Assembly (NCBI RefSeq): GCF_008386495.1
Contig: NZ_VTHJ01000007.1
Location: 124,001 to 188,000 of the forward strand
Source of the DNA: Streptomyces tailanensis
GTDB lineage: Bacteria; Actinomycetota; Actinomycetes; Streptomycetales; Streptomycetaceae
DNA: 64,000 bases
Direction of reading: 5' to 3'
Numbering within the stretch: the first letter of the stretch is position 1; each line of letters starts with the position of its first letter. Made by a program: the position numbers and the translations under genes. The notes under the pieces are model-generated. The model had not been told where the DNA came from. It made no database searches and saw only the letters and a program-made list of their open reading frames with translations. Positions 48,516 to 56,784 of this stretch are shown here, in pieces.

Positions 48516-50006
48516 GTGGCGAACGCAGAGATCATCGTGGTGGGTGCGGGGGTTTCCGGGATCGGCGCTGCCATCAGGCTGCGCCAGGAGGGCTACCAGG
48601 ACATCCTGGTACTGGAGAGAGCACCCGAGGTGGGCGGCACCTGGCGGGAGAACACCTACCCGGGATGCGCGTGCGACGTCCCGTCCTCGCTGTACAGCTA
48701 CTCCTTCGCCCCGAACCCGCGGTGGAGCCGGGTCTTCGCCGAACAGCGGGAGATCCACGACTACTTGCGGACGATGGTACGGCGGCACGGCATCGGCCCG
48801 TCACTGCGCCACGGCGTCGAGGTGCGGGAAGCCCGCTGGGACGACGGGGAACGGCGCTGGCACCTGGAGACGAACGACGGCCCGTACAGCGCCCCCGTAC
48901 TCGTCCTGGCGACCGGCCCCTGGCGACGCCCACGACGGCCCGAGGTCCCGGGACTGACCGACTTCGACGGCCCGGTGGTGCACACCGCCCGCTGGGACTC
49001 CTCGGTCCGGCTGACCGGCCGGCGGATCGCGGTCATCGGCGGCGGAGCCTCCGCCGTACAGCTGGTCCCCGCGATCCAGGGGCAGGCCGCCGAGATGCAC
49101 GTCTTCCAGCGCACCGCCCACTGGCTGCTGCCCAAGCCGGATCACGGCCTCCCCGGCCGGCTGCGGGCGCCGGGCGCCCAACGTGTCCTGCGGGCCGCCC
49201 AGTACCGCGTCCAGGAAGGCCTCGGCTACGCCTTCCGCCACCCCCGGCTCGTACGGCCGGTGGAGGCCGCCGCACGGGCCCATCTGCGCCGGGCGGTCCG
49301 CGACCCGGGGCTGCGCCGGGCGCTCACGCCGGACTACCGGCTGGGCTGCAAACGGCTGCTGACATCGAGTACGTACTACCCGGCGCTGTCCCGCCCCCAC
49401 GTCCGGCTCCACCCGACCGCCCTGGCCGAGGTGGACGGAAACCGGCTCATCGGCGCCGACGGCAGCGAGGCCGAGGCCGATGTGATCGTCCTGGCGACGG
49501 GCTTTCACATCGGCGAGCTGCCGCTGGCCCGGAGCGTGCACGGCACGCACGGCCGTACGCTCCAGGAGAGCTGGGACGGCGACGACGGCCCCCAGGCCTA
49601 CCTCGGCACCAGCGTCAGCGGCTTCCCGAACCTCTTCCTGCTGCTGGGTCCGAACGTACTGACAGGCTCCACCTCCACCCTCACCGTCGTCGAGGGCCAA
49701 CTCGCCCACCTCACGGCGGCACTGGCCCACCTGCGCACCGCGGACAAGGCCGCCCTGGACGTACGGCCCGCCGTACAGGCCCGCTTCAACGCCGCCGTCC
49801 AGGACGCGCTGAGCACCACCGTCTACAACTCCGGCGGCTGCAGCAGCTATTACCTCGGCCCGAGCGGACGCAACACCTTCTGCTGGCCCTGGTCCACCGG
49901 CCACCTCCTTCACCACCTGAACCACTTCGACCCGAACGCCTACACCTGGACGGCACCCGGCCCGACACCGGTCCGCCCCGTGAACGAGGAGGAGATCACC
50001 GCATGA
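48516..50006 (+). CDS. FAD-dependent monooxygenase, Baeyer-Villiger type
   Basis: A 496-residue flavin monooxygenase. First nucleotide-binding motif VVGAGVSGIGAA at residues 8-19, second VIGGGASAVQL near 176, and between them FDGPVVHTARWD (about 150-161), which matches the Baeyer-Villiger fingerprint FxGxxxHxxxW[P/D]. It would insert oxygen next to a carbonyl using NADPH and O2. Start GTG at 48516, after GAGGGT. The stop overlaps the start of the Rieske protein gene (ATGA), so the two enzymes probably act in sequence on one substrate, which is unknown. Confidence 0.88.
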   Translation: MANAEIIVVGAGVSGIGAAIRLRQEGYQDILVLERAPEVGGTWRENTYPGCACDVPSSLYSYSFAPNPRWSRVFAEQREIHDYLRTMVRRHGIGPSLRHGVEVREARWDDGERRWHLETNDGPYSAPVLVLATGPWRRPRRPEVPGLTDFDGPVVHTARWDSSVRLTGRRIAVIGGGASAVQLVPAIQGQAAEMHVFQRTAHWLLPKPDHGLPGRLRAPGAQRVLRAAQYRVQEGLGYAFRHPRLVRPVEAAARAHLRRAVRDPGLRRALTPDYRLGCKRLLTSSTYYPALSRPHVRLHPTALAEVDGNRLIGADGSEAEADVIVLATGFHIGELPLARSVHGTHGRTLQESWDGDDGPQAYLGTSVSGFPNLFLLLGPNVLTGSTSTLTVVEGQLAHLTAALAHLRTADKAALDVRPAVQARFNAAVQDALSTTVYNSGGCSSYYLGPSGRNTFCWPWSTGHLLHHLNHFDPNAYTWTAPGPTPVRPVNEEEITA

Positions 50007-51046
50007 GGCTCCGGCGTGGCCGCACACGCCCCTACGACCGCGAGCTCGACCACCGCCTCCTGCCCGCCGTCGGCGACGAGCAGGAACGCGTTCCGGTCGG
50101 CTGGTACTTCGCCCGCTTCAGCAGCCACCTCTCGTGCGGCGAGGTGGTCCCGGTGACGTACATGAGCCGGCAGTACGCGCTGTTCCGGACCGACAACGGG
50201 CAGCTCGGCATGATCGACAGCCAGTGCTGCCACATGGGGGCGGACCTCAGCCGCTGCGGGAAGGTCAGCGGGGAACACCTCGCCTGCGGCTTCCACGCCT
50301 GGGAGTTCGACACGGAAGGCATCTGCCGGAAGATCCCCGGAGCGGACCGCATCCCGCCGCGGGCCGCGCAGCGCGGCCTCCCGGTGACCGAACGGGCCGG
50401 CATCATCTGGTTCTGGCACGGACCGGGACCGGCACAGTCGCTGACCGGCCTGGACTTCGCCGAGGACCGGCGCCGCCATATGCACCTGGCGGGCCGGGTA
50501 CTGGTCTGCCACACGAACCTGCTCCCCATCAGCGAGCACGTCACCGACGTCGCACACTGGCCCTGCACGCACAGCCCGGGCCGCCGGATGACCTCCGTCA
50601 TCCTCCGCGACGAAGGCCGGCACTTCTCGTTCCGCATCCAGCCCGCCGAACCGGACAGCACCCGCATCCACCACTTCCGCCCGTACGCCCTGGCCTCGTT
50701 GGTGAACCCGACCACGGCCCTGGTCACTCCCCAGCGGGGGCCGGAACCCGCCGAGACCCCACCCGCGATGGCCTTCGTCGCGGCCGTGAGCCCCGTACGC
50801 CCCGGCGTGACGATCGCCACCTGGGGCCTGATCGTCCGCAAACTGGGCCCCGACTGGCTGCTGTGGCCGGTCAACCGGCTCTGGGCGGCCTTCATCTGGC
50901 GCCTGGTACGCCGCAACCACGACGCGGACTTCGCCATCCTGCGCTGGATGCGCCCCGTGGCCAAGGACCTCTGGTCCGCCGCCGACGGCCCCACCGTCCG
51001 CGCCTACCGCCGCTTCTACCACCGCAACCTCGCCCCACCACCCTAG
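50003..51046 (+). CDS. Rieske [2Fe-2S] oxygenase
   Basis: A 347-residue Rieske non-haem iron oxygenase component. Rieske ligands Cys75-x-His77 (QCCHMGADL) and Cys95-x2-His98 (ACGFHAWEF) are present; the C-terminal catalytic part has SEHVTDVAHWPCTH at about 176-189, the mononuclear iron ligand region. The layout is close to KshA/DAF-36-like steroid oxygenases. No reductase is next to it, so electrons come from elsewhere. Start ATG at 50003 overlaps the monooxygenase stop, indicating coupling. A hydrophobic stretch near 285-305 (LGPDWLLWPVNRLWAAFIW) may give membrane contact. Confidence 0.87.
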   Translation: MRLRRGRTRPYDRELDHRLLPAVGDEQERVPVGWYFARFSSHLSCGEVVPVTYMSRQYALFRTDNGQLGMIDSQCCHMGADLSRCGKVSGEHLACGFHAWEFDTEGICRKIPGADRIPPRAAQRGLPVTERAGIIWFWHGPGPAQSLTGLDFAEDRRRHMHLAGRVLVCHTNLLPISEHVTDVAHWPCTHSPGRRMTSVILRDEGRHFSFRIQPAEPDSTRIHHFRPYALASLVNPTTALVTPQRGPEPAETPPAMAFVAAVSPVRPGVTIATWGLIVRKLGPDWLLWPVNRLWAAFIWRLVRRNHDADFAILRWMRPVAKDLWSAADGPTVRAYRRFYHRNLAPPP

Positions 51047-51175
51047 CCACAGGACCCTCGGCAGCTGGGGCTGGGCGAGGGCGGGCTGCGCAACTCGGCG
51101 CTACGACGTGCCGCCGCGCCCACCCTCCCCCATCGCCCCAGCGGCACGACTGCCCGCAGCTGAGACGGCGGCCGG

Positions 51176-51739
51176 TCAGGAGCTCTTGCCGCGCCCGGTC
51201 AGCGCGTCGCGCATGCGGTCGACGAGGCCGAGGCCGGGGGCGAGGAGCTTGTTGGCCGGAGGCTTGGACGGTGCGGCCGGGTGCGGGCGGGTGGGGGCCG
51301 TCTTCTTGGCCATGCGGACCTTTTCGCCGAGCTCGTTCAGTACGTCGGCGGAGCAGGACCTGCGCAGCCGGGGGAAGAGGTTGTTCTCCTCGTCCCGCAG
51401 ATGCTGCCGCACCTCGGCCATCAGCCGCGTGATCAGCTGGTCGAACTCGGGGTCGTCGGCCTCGCACCGCTCCAGTTCCTTCATGGTGCGCTCGGCCTCG
51501 GCGTGGTCGGCCAGCTCCCGCTCGGCGATCGGGTAACCGTCGGGAACGTGCTCACGAACCGCCGGGTAGAGATACGCCTCCTCCGCGACGGAGTGCCGTA
51601 CCAGTTCGATGGTGACCAGATCCGCGTATTCCTTGCGCTGCGGATTCCCGGACGGCAGTTGCTCGATCTTTCCGAAGAGTTCCTCCACTTCGCGGTGGTC
51701 GGTCTTCAATTCCTCGACCACATCTCCGCCGTGTCCCAT
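51176..51739 (-). CDS. Hemerythrin HHE domain protein
   Basis: A 187-residue protein with a hemerythrin-like four-helix bundle at about residues 5-140. Candidate di-iron ligands: His15 (KTDHREVEE), His49 (ELVRHSVAEEAYLYP), His79 (ELADHAEAERTM), His113 and Glu117 (EVRQHLRDEENNLFPRL). The C-terminal 45 residues are Pro/Lys/Ala-rich (KKTAPTRPHPAAPSKPPANK) and probably disordered. Roles of such proteins include oxygen or NO sensing and iron handling; none is fixed here. Start ATG at 51739 after GGAGAGGGAA. Monocistronic. Confidence 0.88.
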   Translation of the reverse strand: MGHGGDVVEELKTDHREVEELFGKIEQLPSGNPQRKEYADLVTIELVRHSVAEEAYLYPAVREHVPDGYPIAERELADHAEAERTMKELERCEADDPEFDQLITRLMAEVRQHLRDEENNLFPRLRRSCSADVLNELGEKVRMAKKTAPTRPHPAAPSKPPANKLLAPGLGLVDRMRDALTGRGKSS

Positions 51740-51859
51740 TTCCCTCTCCTTTCCACGTGTCCCGGCCGTCGGTCCCGGGCGGGCTCTCGCGGAGGTCAGT
51801 GAAACTCCTCCCCCTCCGTATCCGGCGCATTGATCCCTTGGTGGTCGGGTCGACGGGCC

Positions 51860-52492
51860 ATGTGGCCGAGGACACGTCCTTTCCGTGGCCCGCGCTATTT
51901 CCGGACCGGCGGCACCCGGCTACGTTTTCTGTGCGCTCCCCAGTACCCACGGACGGCCCAGTTGCACGCGGAACTCTCCCCCCTCATAGCGGCGACCACT
52001 CAGTGGCTGACGCGCGCCTACCCGGCGGGCGGCGGCGCCCTGGACGCCGCGCTCTGTGCGGCACAGGCCCACCAGGCCGTGACGGTGGCGGCCTGGCTGC
52101 GCTACCCGACGCCGATGGACGCCGCACTCGTGGCCGTCGCCGGACCCGGCGGCTCCGCCAGGCTCGACTGGGTCACCGGCTCCGACGAGATCCCCGCACC
52201 GGACGACTACGCCTGGCGGACCTGGGTGGACGAGGTCCTCGCCAGCTGGGCGGCCGGACTGCTCACCAACCCCGACCTGGCCCGCGAAGCCGTGACCGCG
52301 GTGACCACCCCGACCGCCCACCGCCACACCGGCGCTTCAGCGGCCGCCTTCCGCCGCCTCCTCACCCCGGACGAGAACGACCGCCGGGCAGCCGCCCTAC
52401 TCCGCCACCCCGACCTCCTGGCCCCCATCGCGGAACTCCACCACGCCGGCCTCCTCGACGCGCTGACGCCCGGGCAGCCGCTGACGGCCTGA
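51860..52492 (+). CDS. Hypothetical protein, start uncertain
   Basis: Open frame of up to 210 residues. I do not recognise the family. The convincing part begins at QLHAELSPLIAATTQWLTRA; a TTG at 51962 would start there, while the upstream 34 residues (MWPRTRPFRG and so on) look like translated promoter DNA of the divergent hemerythrin gene. The protein is helical, rich in Ala and Leu, with WLRYPTPMDAALVAVAGPGG in the middle and no signal peptide, membrane segment or metal motif. Codon use is normal for the region. Convergent with the CE2-type esterase 29 bp away. Confidence 0.55.
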   Translation: MWPRTRPFRGPRYFRTGGTRLRFLCAPQYPRTAQLHAELSPLIAATTQWLTRAYPAGGGALDAALCAAQAHQAVTVAAWLRYPTPMDAALVAVAGPGGSARLDWVTGSDEIPAPDDYAWRTWVDEVLASWAAGLLTNPDLAREAVTAVTTPTAHRHTGASAAAFRRLLTPDENDRRAAALLRHPDLLAPIAELHHAGLLDALTPGQPLTA

Positions 52493-52521
52493 GAACACGC
52501 ACAGAACCCAGGCCCGGCCGG

Positions 52522-53664
52522 TTACCAGCGCAGCGGCAGGCCCGCCAGAAACTCGTCGAGCAGTCCGGAGACGATCCGGTGGTCGTTGACCGACGGATGC
52601 CAGTCACAGCCCAGGAAATCCAGACCGGGATCGTCGTAGTACCAGTGGCTGACCCGGTCGTCGCCCCGTCGGCTCCGTTCCTCGACGATCCGCCGGGTGG
52701 CCTCGGCGAACGCGGTGGTGTTCCCCAGGCGGGTGGCGGCGACCACGAGGAACGTCCGGGGGCCGTACCGGGCGCGCAGCTTGTCGAGGAAGCCGTGATA
52801 CGCGCTCTCGTACGCGGCGACCAGCGCCCCCTCGGTCGTCCAGCGCTCGCCGGGATTGAGCGGCGTCGAGAAGTCGTTGATGCCCAGGCCGATGACGACG
52901 ACCCGCGGATGCCAGGAATCCGGTTTCCGCCAGACGTCGCCTTCGATATGCAGCAGGGCGCGGTCGTAGTACGTGCGAAAGTCGGCGCCCGCGTTGGTTC
53001 CGTTGTAATTGCGGACCATGCCGAGACCGGAAAAGGCGTTGATCTGGAAGTCGGCGTCGAGTTTTCGCGCGGTCAGGGCGCCGAAGGTGAGATCGGCGTT
53101 GCTGTTCCGGTTGACCCCGCCATTGCTCGAACAGTCCCGCGTGCCGGAGACATTGCCGTACCCGGCCGTGAACGAATCACCGATGAACTCGATCTGCCGG
53201 CTCCGCGCCCGGGGTCTGGCGAGGATCACGCCACCCGGGGCCGCGACGAATCCGCCGAACCGCCCGGCCGTCCAGGGGCTCTCGGTGCGTTTGACCAGCC
53301 GTACCCGGTGCTCGGTGTCGGGGAGCCCGTCGAGCCAGGAGACGGTCCGGCCCGGGGTCACCAGGGTCGCGGCGGTCGTCCCGTCGATCTGGACGTCGTA
53401 GTCGTTGTCGGCGTCGTCGAGGACGATGCCGACGCCGGTCCCGCGGAAGCGCCCCTCGAAGCAGACGCCGGGCCAGCTGTACTGGACCGTCCCGTCGGCG
53501 GCCCGTCTGACCCGGCCCACCGAATGGAACCGGGCCCGCGCGTCGTCGGCGGCCGCCCAGGTGGGAGAGGCGACGGCGGTGACGACGCTGGCGGCGGCGC
53601 CCGCGACGAAGGCCCTCCGGGACACACGGCCGGATGTACCGGGTAAGGGGCGAGGCGTCTGCAT
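52522..53664 (-). CDS. Tat-exported CE2-like SGNH carbohydrate esterase
   Basis: A 380-residue exported esterase. Tat signal VSRRAFVAGAAASVVTA at residues 14-30. A jelly-roll N-terminal domain (about 45-150) followed by an SGNH hydrolase domain with Ser164 in FIGDSFTAGYG, Asn in GLGINDF and the Asp354-His356 pair in GCDWHPS; this two-domain order is that of CE2 acetyl esterases, which deacetylate plant glycans such as glucomannan or xylan. Start ATG at 53664. A CebR-like operator lies 29 bases upstream, so cello-oligosaccharide-responsive control is likely. Terminator not seen before the convergent neighbour. Confidence 0.87.
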   Translation of the reverse strand: MQTPRPLPGTSGRVSRRAFVAGAAASVVTAVASPTWAAADDARARFHSVGRVRRAADGTVQYSWPGVCFEGRFRGTGVGIVLDDADNDYDVQIDGTTAATLVTPGRTVSWLDGLPDTEHRVRLVKRTESPWTAGRFGGFVAAPGGVILARPRARSRQIEFIGDSFTAGYGNVSGTRDCSSNGGVNRNSNADLTFGALTARKLDADFQINAFSGLGMVRNYNGTNAGADFRTYYDRALLHIEGDVWRKPDSWHPRVVVIGLGINDFSTPLNPGERWTTEGALVAAYESAYHGFLDKLRARYGPRTFLVVAATRLGNTTAFAEATRRIVEERSRRGDDRVSHWYYDDPGLDFLGCDWHPSVNDHRIVSGLLDEFLAGLPLRW

Positions 53665-53675
53665 GGTGGACCATC

Positions 53676-53726
53676 CCTTCGACAGCGGGGCGTGGGAGCG
53701 CTCCCGTCACGATCCGCTGTCGAAGG
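53676..53726. repeat. 13-bp inverted repeat flanking the CebR-like box
   Basis: CCTTCGACAGCGG at 53676-53688 and CCGCTGTCGAAGG at 53714-53726 are perfect reverse complements that bracket the operator at 53693-53706. In the 5' leader of the esterase this would fold as one long hairpin with the operator palindrome as an inner stem. Confidence 0.8.
53693..53706. promoter_or_regulatory. CebR-like operator
   Basis: TGGGAGCGCTCCCG matches the Streptomyces CebR box TGGGAGCGCTCCCA at 13 of 14 positions. It is 29 bases upstream of the CE2-like esterase start. CebR is the LacI-type repressor of cellulose utilisation, released by cellobiose or cellotriose; cebR itself is not in this window. Confidence 0.8.
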
Positions 53727-53830
53727 TGACCGCCCCACACGACTCCGTCAACCCCTCACGACGACATCCACGACTCCTTCCTCGGGACGTGGGCGGAAGC
53801 CGGGTGCCGTCACCTTGAAGTGCGGGATGC

Positions 53831-53863
53831 GGCACCGCACGGGACGTGGTCCCGTGCGGTGCC
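53831..53863. terminator. Terminator-like hairpin after the aromatic transporter gene
   Basis: A perfect 14-bp stem (53831-53844 with 53850-53863) with a five-base loop lies 51 bases past the stop of the transporter gene, at the end of the minus-strand aromatic operon. Confidence 0.75.
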
Positions 53864-53913
53864 GGAGTCGAAGACGACCCGCCGGCTCCAGGACTCGTAG
53901 ACCAGCGAAGCGG

Positions 53914-55206
53914 TTACGCGGCCGCCGGCCGGACCCGAGGCACGGCGCCCGCCGCGAACGCCCCGACGAGGGCGGGGACGGCGAAGGCGTAGAAGGCCCA
54001 TTCGATGTCGGCGCCCGAGCTGAGGACGAACGCGCCCAGGGACGGGCCGACGATGGCCCCGAACCGGCCGATGGACAGGGCCCAGGCGAGGCCGTTGCCG
54101 CGCACGGCGTCCGGGTACCGGGTCACGATGAACGCGTTGCCGAGGATCTGCGAACCGATGAACCCGAAGCCGCTGATGAACATGAGCACGAACATCACGG
54201 CCGTCGGCGGCCGGGTGCTCATCGCGATCAGGCTGACCGTGCCGACCAGGAACGCGACGACCACGACCCGCTTGGCGCCCAGCGCGTCCGCGATCCGACC
54301 GCCGACGATGGCCCCGACACCGACGCCCAGCCACATCGCCGCCGTCTGCAGCAGCGCCGAGCCGAGGGAGAAGCCGGCGGCCTGCATGATGCTGGGCAGC
54401 CAGGTGCTGATGCCGAAGACCAGCAGGAGTCCGCAGAAGGACATGGCCCAGAACAGGACGGTCGACACGGCCAGGCCACCGGTCAGCAGCGAGCCGAGGC
54501 CCAGCCAGCGACCCGGGTCCGCTGTCGGCGCGTCGTCCGCGGGCGTCAGCCCGAGTCTCTCCTCCACCGCGCGCGCCTCGTCGGCGCTGCCGGTGCGACG
54601 CAGGTGGAACGGGCTCTCCGGAAGCCGGAGCACGAGCGGGATCGCAAGGAACACCGGGATCACACCGATCACATACAGCCAGCGGTACGAGACGTCCGGG
54701 AGCAGGGCGGTGCCGAGCAGGGGGGAGAGCAGGGCGCCGGCCGCGTAGCCGCTCATGATGAGGGCGACGTTGCGGCTGCGGCGGCCCGGGTCGCTGAGGT
54801 CGGCGACGTACGCGTTGATCGTCGGCAGGACGACACCCAGGCCGAGCCCGACGATCAGGCGTCCGGTGCCGAAGGACGGGACACCGCCCGCGATCGTGCA
54901 GATCGCCATGCCGAGCGTGAACAGGGTGGTCCCGGCGAGCAGCAGCCGACGGGGGCCGGTGCGGTGGACGAGAGCTCCGGCGAAGGCCGCGCCGATCAGC
55001 ATCCCGATGCCCACGAGCGAGCCGATCGTGCCGGCCTCGGCCTTGTCGATGCCGAGCGAGGGGTCACCCAGGATGGAGGGGACGGTGACGCCGTACACGG
55101 CGAGGTCGTAGCCCTCCAGGGAGGAGACGATCCAGGCGGCGACCAGGATGAAGGAGTTCGCGGGCACTTTGCTGACTCGCGGGCGTATGGCAGAGGGAGC
55201 GGTCAT
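53914..55206 (-). CDS. MFS transporter, aromatic acid:H+ symporter (AAHS) type
   Basis: A 430-residue membrane protein with 12 predicted transmembrane helices. The first helix holds SLEGYDLAVYGVTVPSIL, close to the AAHS signature DGxD, and the helix 2-3 loop reads GALVHRTGPRRLLL, a variant of the MFS GxxxDRxGRR motif. A cytoplasmic loop of about 40 residues follows helix 6. It would import a substituted benzoate with protons. Start ATG at 55206 overlaps the stop of the hydroxylase gene, so it is the last gene of the operon decarboxylase-hydroxylase-transporter. Confidence 0.9.
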   Translation of the reverse strand: MTAPSAIRPRVSKVPANSFILVAAWIVSSLEGYDLAVYGVTVPSILGDPSLGIDKAEAGTIGSLVGIGMLIGAAFAGALVHRTGPRRLLLAGTTLFTLGMAICTIAGGVPSFGTGRLIVGLGLGVVLPTINAYVADLSDPGRRSRNVALIMSGYAAGALLSPLLGTALLPDVSYRWLYVIGVIPVFLAIPLVLRLPESPFHLRRTGSADEARAVEERLGLTPADDAPTADPGRWLGLGSLLTGGLAVSTVLFWAMSFCGLLLVFGISTWLPSIMQAAGFSLGSALLQTAAMWLGVGVGAIVGGRIADALGAKRVVVVAFLVGTVSLIAMSTRPPTAVMFVLMFISGFGFIGSQILGNAFIVTRYPDAVRGNGLAWALSIGRFGAIVGPSLGAFVLSSGADIEWAFYAFAVPALVGAFAAGAVPRVRPAAA

Positions 55207-56759
55207 GGCCGGATCCTTTCTCCGACGGTGGCAGGAGCCTGCACGGGCTCGACTGCTGTGGCAAGGGTTTTGAGAAGCGCCGGGACGCCGGAGGGGGTGT
55301 CCGCGGTGCCGAGGATGTAGAAGTCGGGCCGCCACAGAACGGCGGCGCGGCCGGTCTCGTCGAACCAGCGCCCGTAGACGCCGCCGACATCGGTGAACCC
55401 CTCCGTGGTGAGGCGACGGTCGGTGAGGTGGTGGACGGCGACGCCGAGCCGGGCGGCCTCCGCCATGGCCGAGGCGTCGAGGGAGGCGCCCTCGCGGCCG
55501 TCGACGAGGAGGATGAAGCCACGGCCGAGTACGGCGTCGAAGAGCCCCTCGGTGCCGTGCGACTCGACCCGGCCGTGCGGCATGAGCTGCCCCGCCTGCG
55601 GGGACGCGTCGTGCAGACCCGGACCGAGTCCGGGGAACCGCATCTTCTCGGGGCGCCCGTTCGCCTCGCGCTGCGCGATCAGCCGGGCGTCCCGTTCGGC
55701 GGCGGCCACCGGGTCGCGCATGGTCTGCACCCGGCCCAGCTCGATGCCCTTCGCGATGATGGCCCGGACATGCGGCTCGCGTTCGCTCCGGTAGGTGTCG
55801 AGCAGCGCGTCGTCGGCGCCGCGCAGCACGGCGTCGAGCTTGAACGCGATGTTCTGGGCGTCCCGGATGCCCGAGCACATGCCCTGCCCGAGGAACGGCG
55901 GCATCTGGTGGGCCGCGTCCCCGGCCAGCAGGATCCGGCCACTGCGCCAGCGCTCCGCGATCAGCGAGCGGAACGTGTACGTGGCGACACGGATCAGCTC
56001 GGCCTGCGCACGGTCGACGTAGGCGGCGACCCGCGCCCACACCCGGTCGGGCTCCCGCTCGACGGAGAAGGAGTCCGCCGAGTCGAGCATGAAGCTGAAC
56101 CGGTGGTGCTTCGGGCCCAGCGAGATGATCGATATCGGCTGCTTCGGGTCGCAGACCTGCCGCGCCTTGGGGATGTCGGCGCCGCCGCCTTCCGTCAGCC
56201 GGAAGTCGCAGACCATCCACGGCTCGGAGAAGCCGTGGTCCTCCTGCCCGACGCCCAGCCACGAGCGGGTGAAGCTGTTGCCGCCGTCGCAGGCCACGAC
56301 GTACCGGGCGGAGACGGCGTCGTCGTCTCCCTCGACCTGGATGTCCACGCCCTGATCCGTGTGGTGGAGGCCGGTGACCCGGGAGTCCATCCGGATCCGG
56401 ACGTGTCCGAGACCTCGGACCAGGCCGTCGAGGGTGTCCTCCAGGTAGGGCTGGTACATCATGTACCACTCCGCCCAGCCCTGGCCGCCGACGGCGGCGA
56501 AGTCGTGCTCGATGAGCAACTCGCCCGCGCCGTTGCGCCATTCGTAGTTCCGCTGGACGTGCAGCGTGGGCAGCAGGGTCTCGGAGATGCCCAGGCGGTC
56601 GAACGTCCGCATCGTCTCGTCGTCGAAGATGGCGGCGCGCGGCAGGTTGTAGAGGGTGGGGTAGCGCTCCAGCACGATCACGTCATGGCCTGCCTGCCCG
56701 AGCAGTGCCGCCGTGACCATGCCCACGGGTCCGTACCCGATGACGGCGACGTCGTACAT
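55203..56759 (-). CDS. FAD-dependent aromatic hydroxylase, MhpA-like
   Basis: A 518-residue single-component flavoprotein hydroxylase of the PHBH/MhpA group (3-(3-hydroxyphenyl)propionate hydroxylase-like). FAD site VAVIGYGPVGMVTAALLG at residues 4-21, DG motif YVVACDGGNSFTR near 162, GD motif LLAGDAAHQMPPFLGQGM near 285, and a C-terminal thioredoxin-like domain from about 400. It adds an OH ortho or para to a phenolic OH using NAD(P)H. Start ATG at 56759 after GGAAGGGCACAC; a longer start would overlap the upstream gene. Given the decarboxylase upstream, a resorcinol-like phenol is a possible substrate. Confidence 0.87.
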   Translation of the reverse strand: MYDVAVIGYGPVGMVTAALLGQAGHDVIVLERYPTLYNLPRAAIFDDETMRTFDRLGISETLLPTLHVQRNYEWRNGAGELLIEHDFAAVGGQGWAEWYMMYQPYLEDTLDGLVRGLGHVRIRMDSRVTGLHHTDQGVDIQVEGDDDAVSARYVVACDGGNSFTRSWLGVGQEDHGFSEPWMVCDFRLTEGGGADIPKARQVCDPKQPISIISLGPKHHRFSFMLDSADSFSVEREPDRVWARVAAYVDRAQAELIRVATYTFRSLIAERWRSGRILLAGDAAHQMPPFLGQGMCSGIRDAQNIAFKLDAVLRGADDALLDTYRSEREPHVRAIIAKGIELGRVQTMRDPVAAAERDARLIAQREANGRPEKMRFPGLGPGLHDASPQAGQLMPHGRVESHGTEGLFDAVLGRGFILLVDGREGASLDASAMAEAARLGVAVHHLTDRRLTTEGFTDVGGVYGRWFDETGRAAVLWRPDFYILGTADTPSGVPALLKTLATAVEPVQAPATVGERIRP

Positions 56760-56784
56760 GTGCGTGCCCTTCCGGTCCGGTGCC

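Noticed and set aside
51757..53646. Long plus-strand open frame opposite the CE2-like esterase
   Set aside because: Antisense shadow; the minus-strand frame has a Tat signal, GDS and DWHPS motifs, and an operator at the right place.
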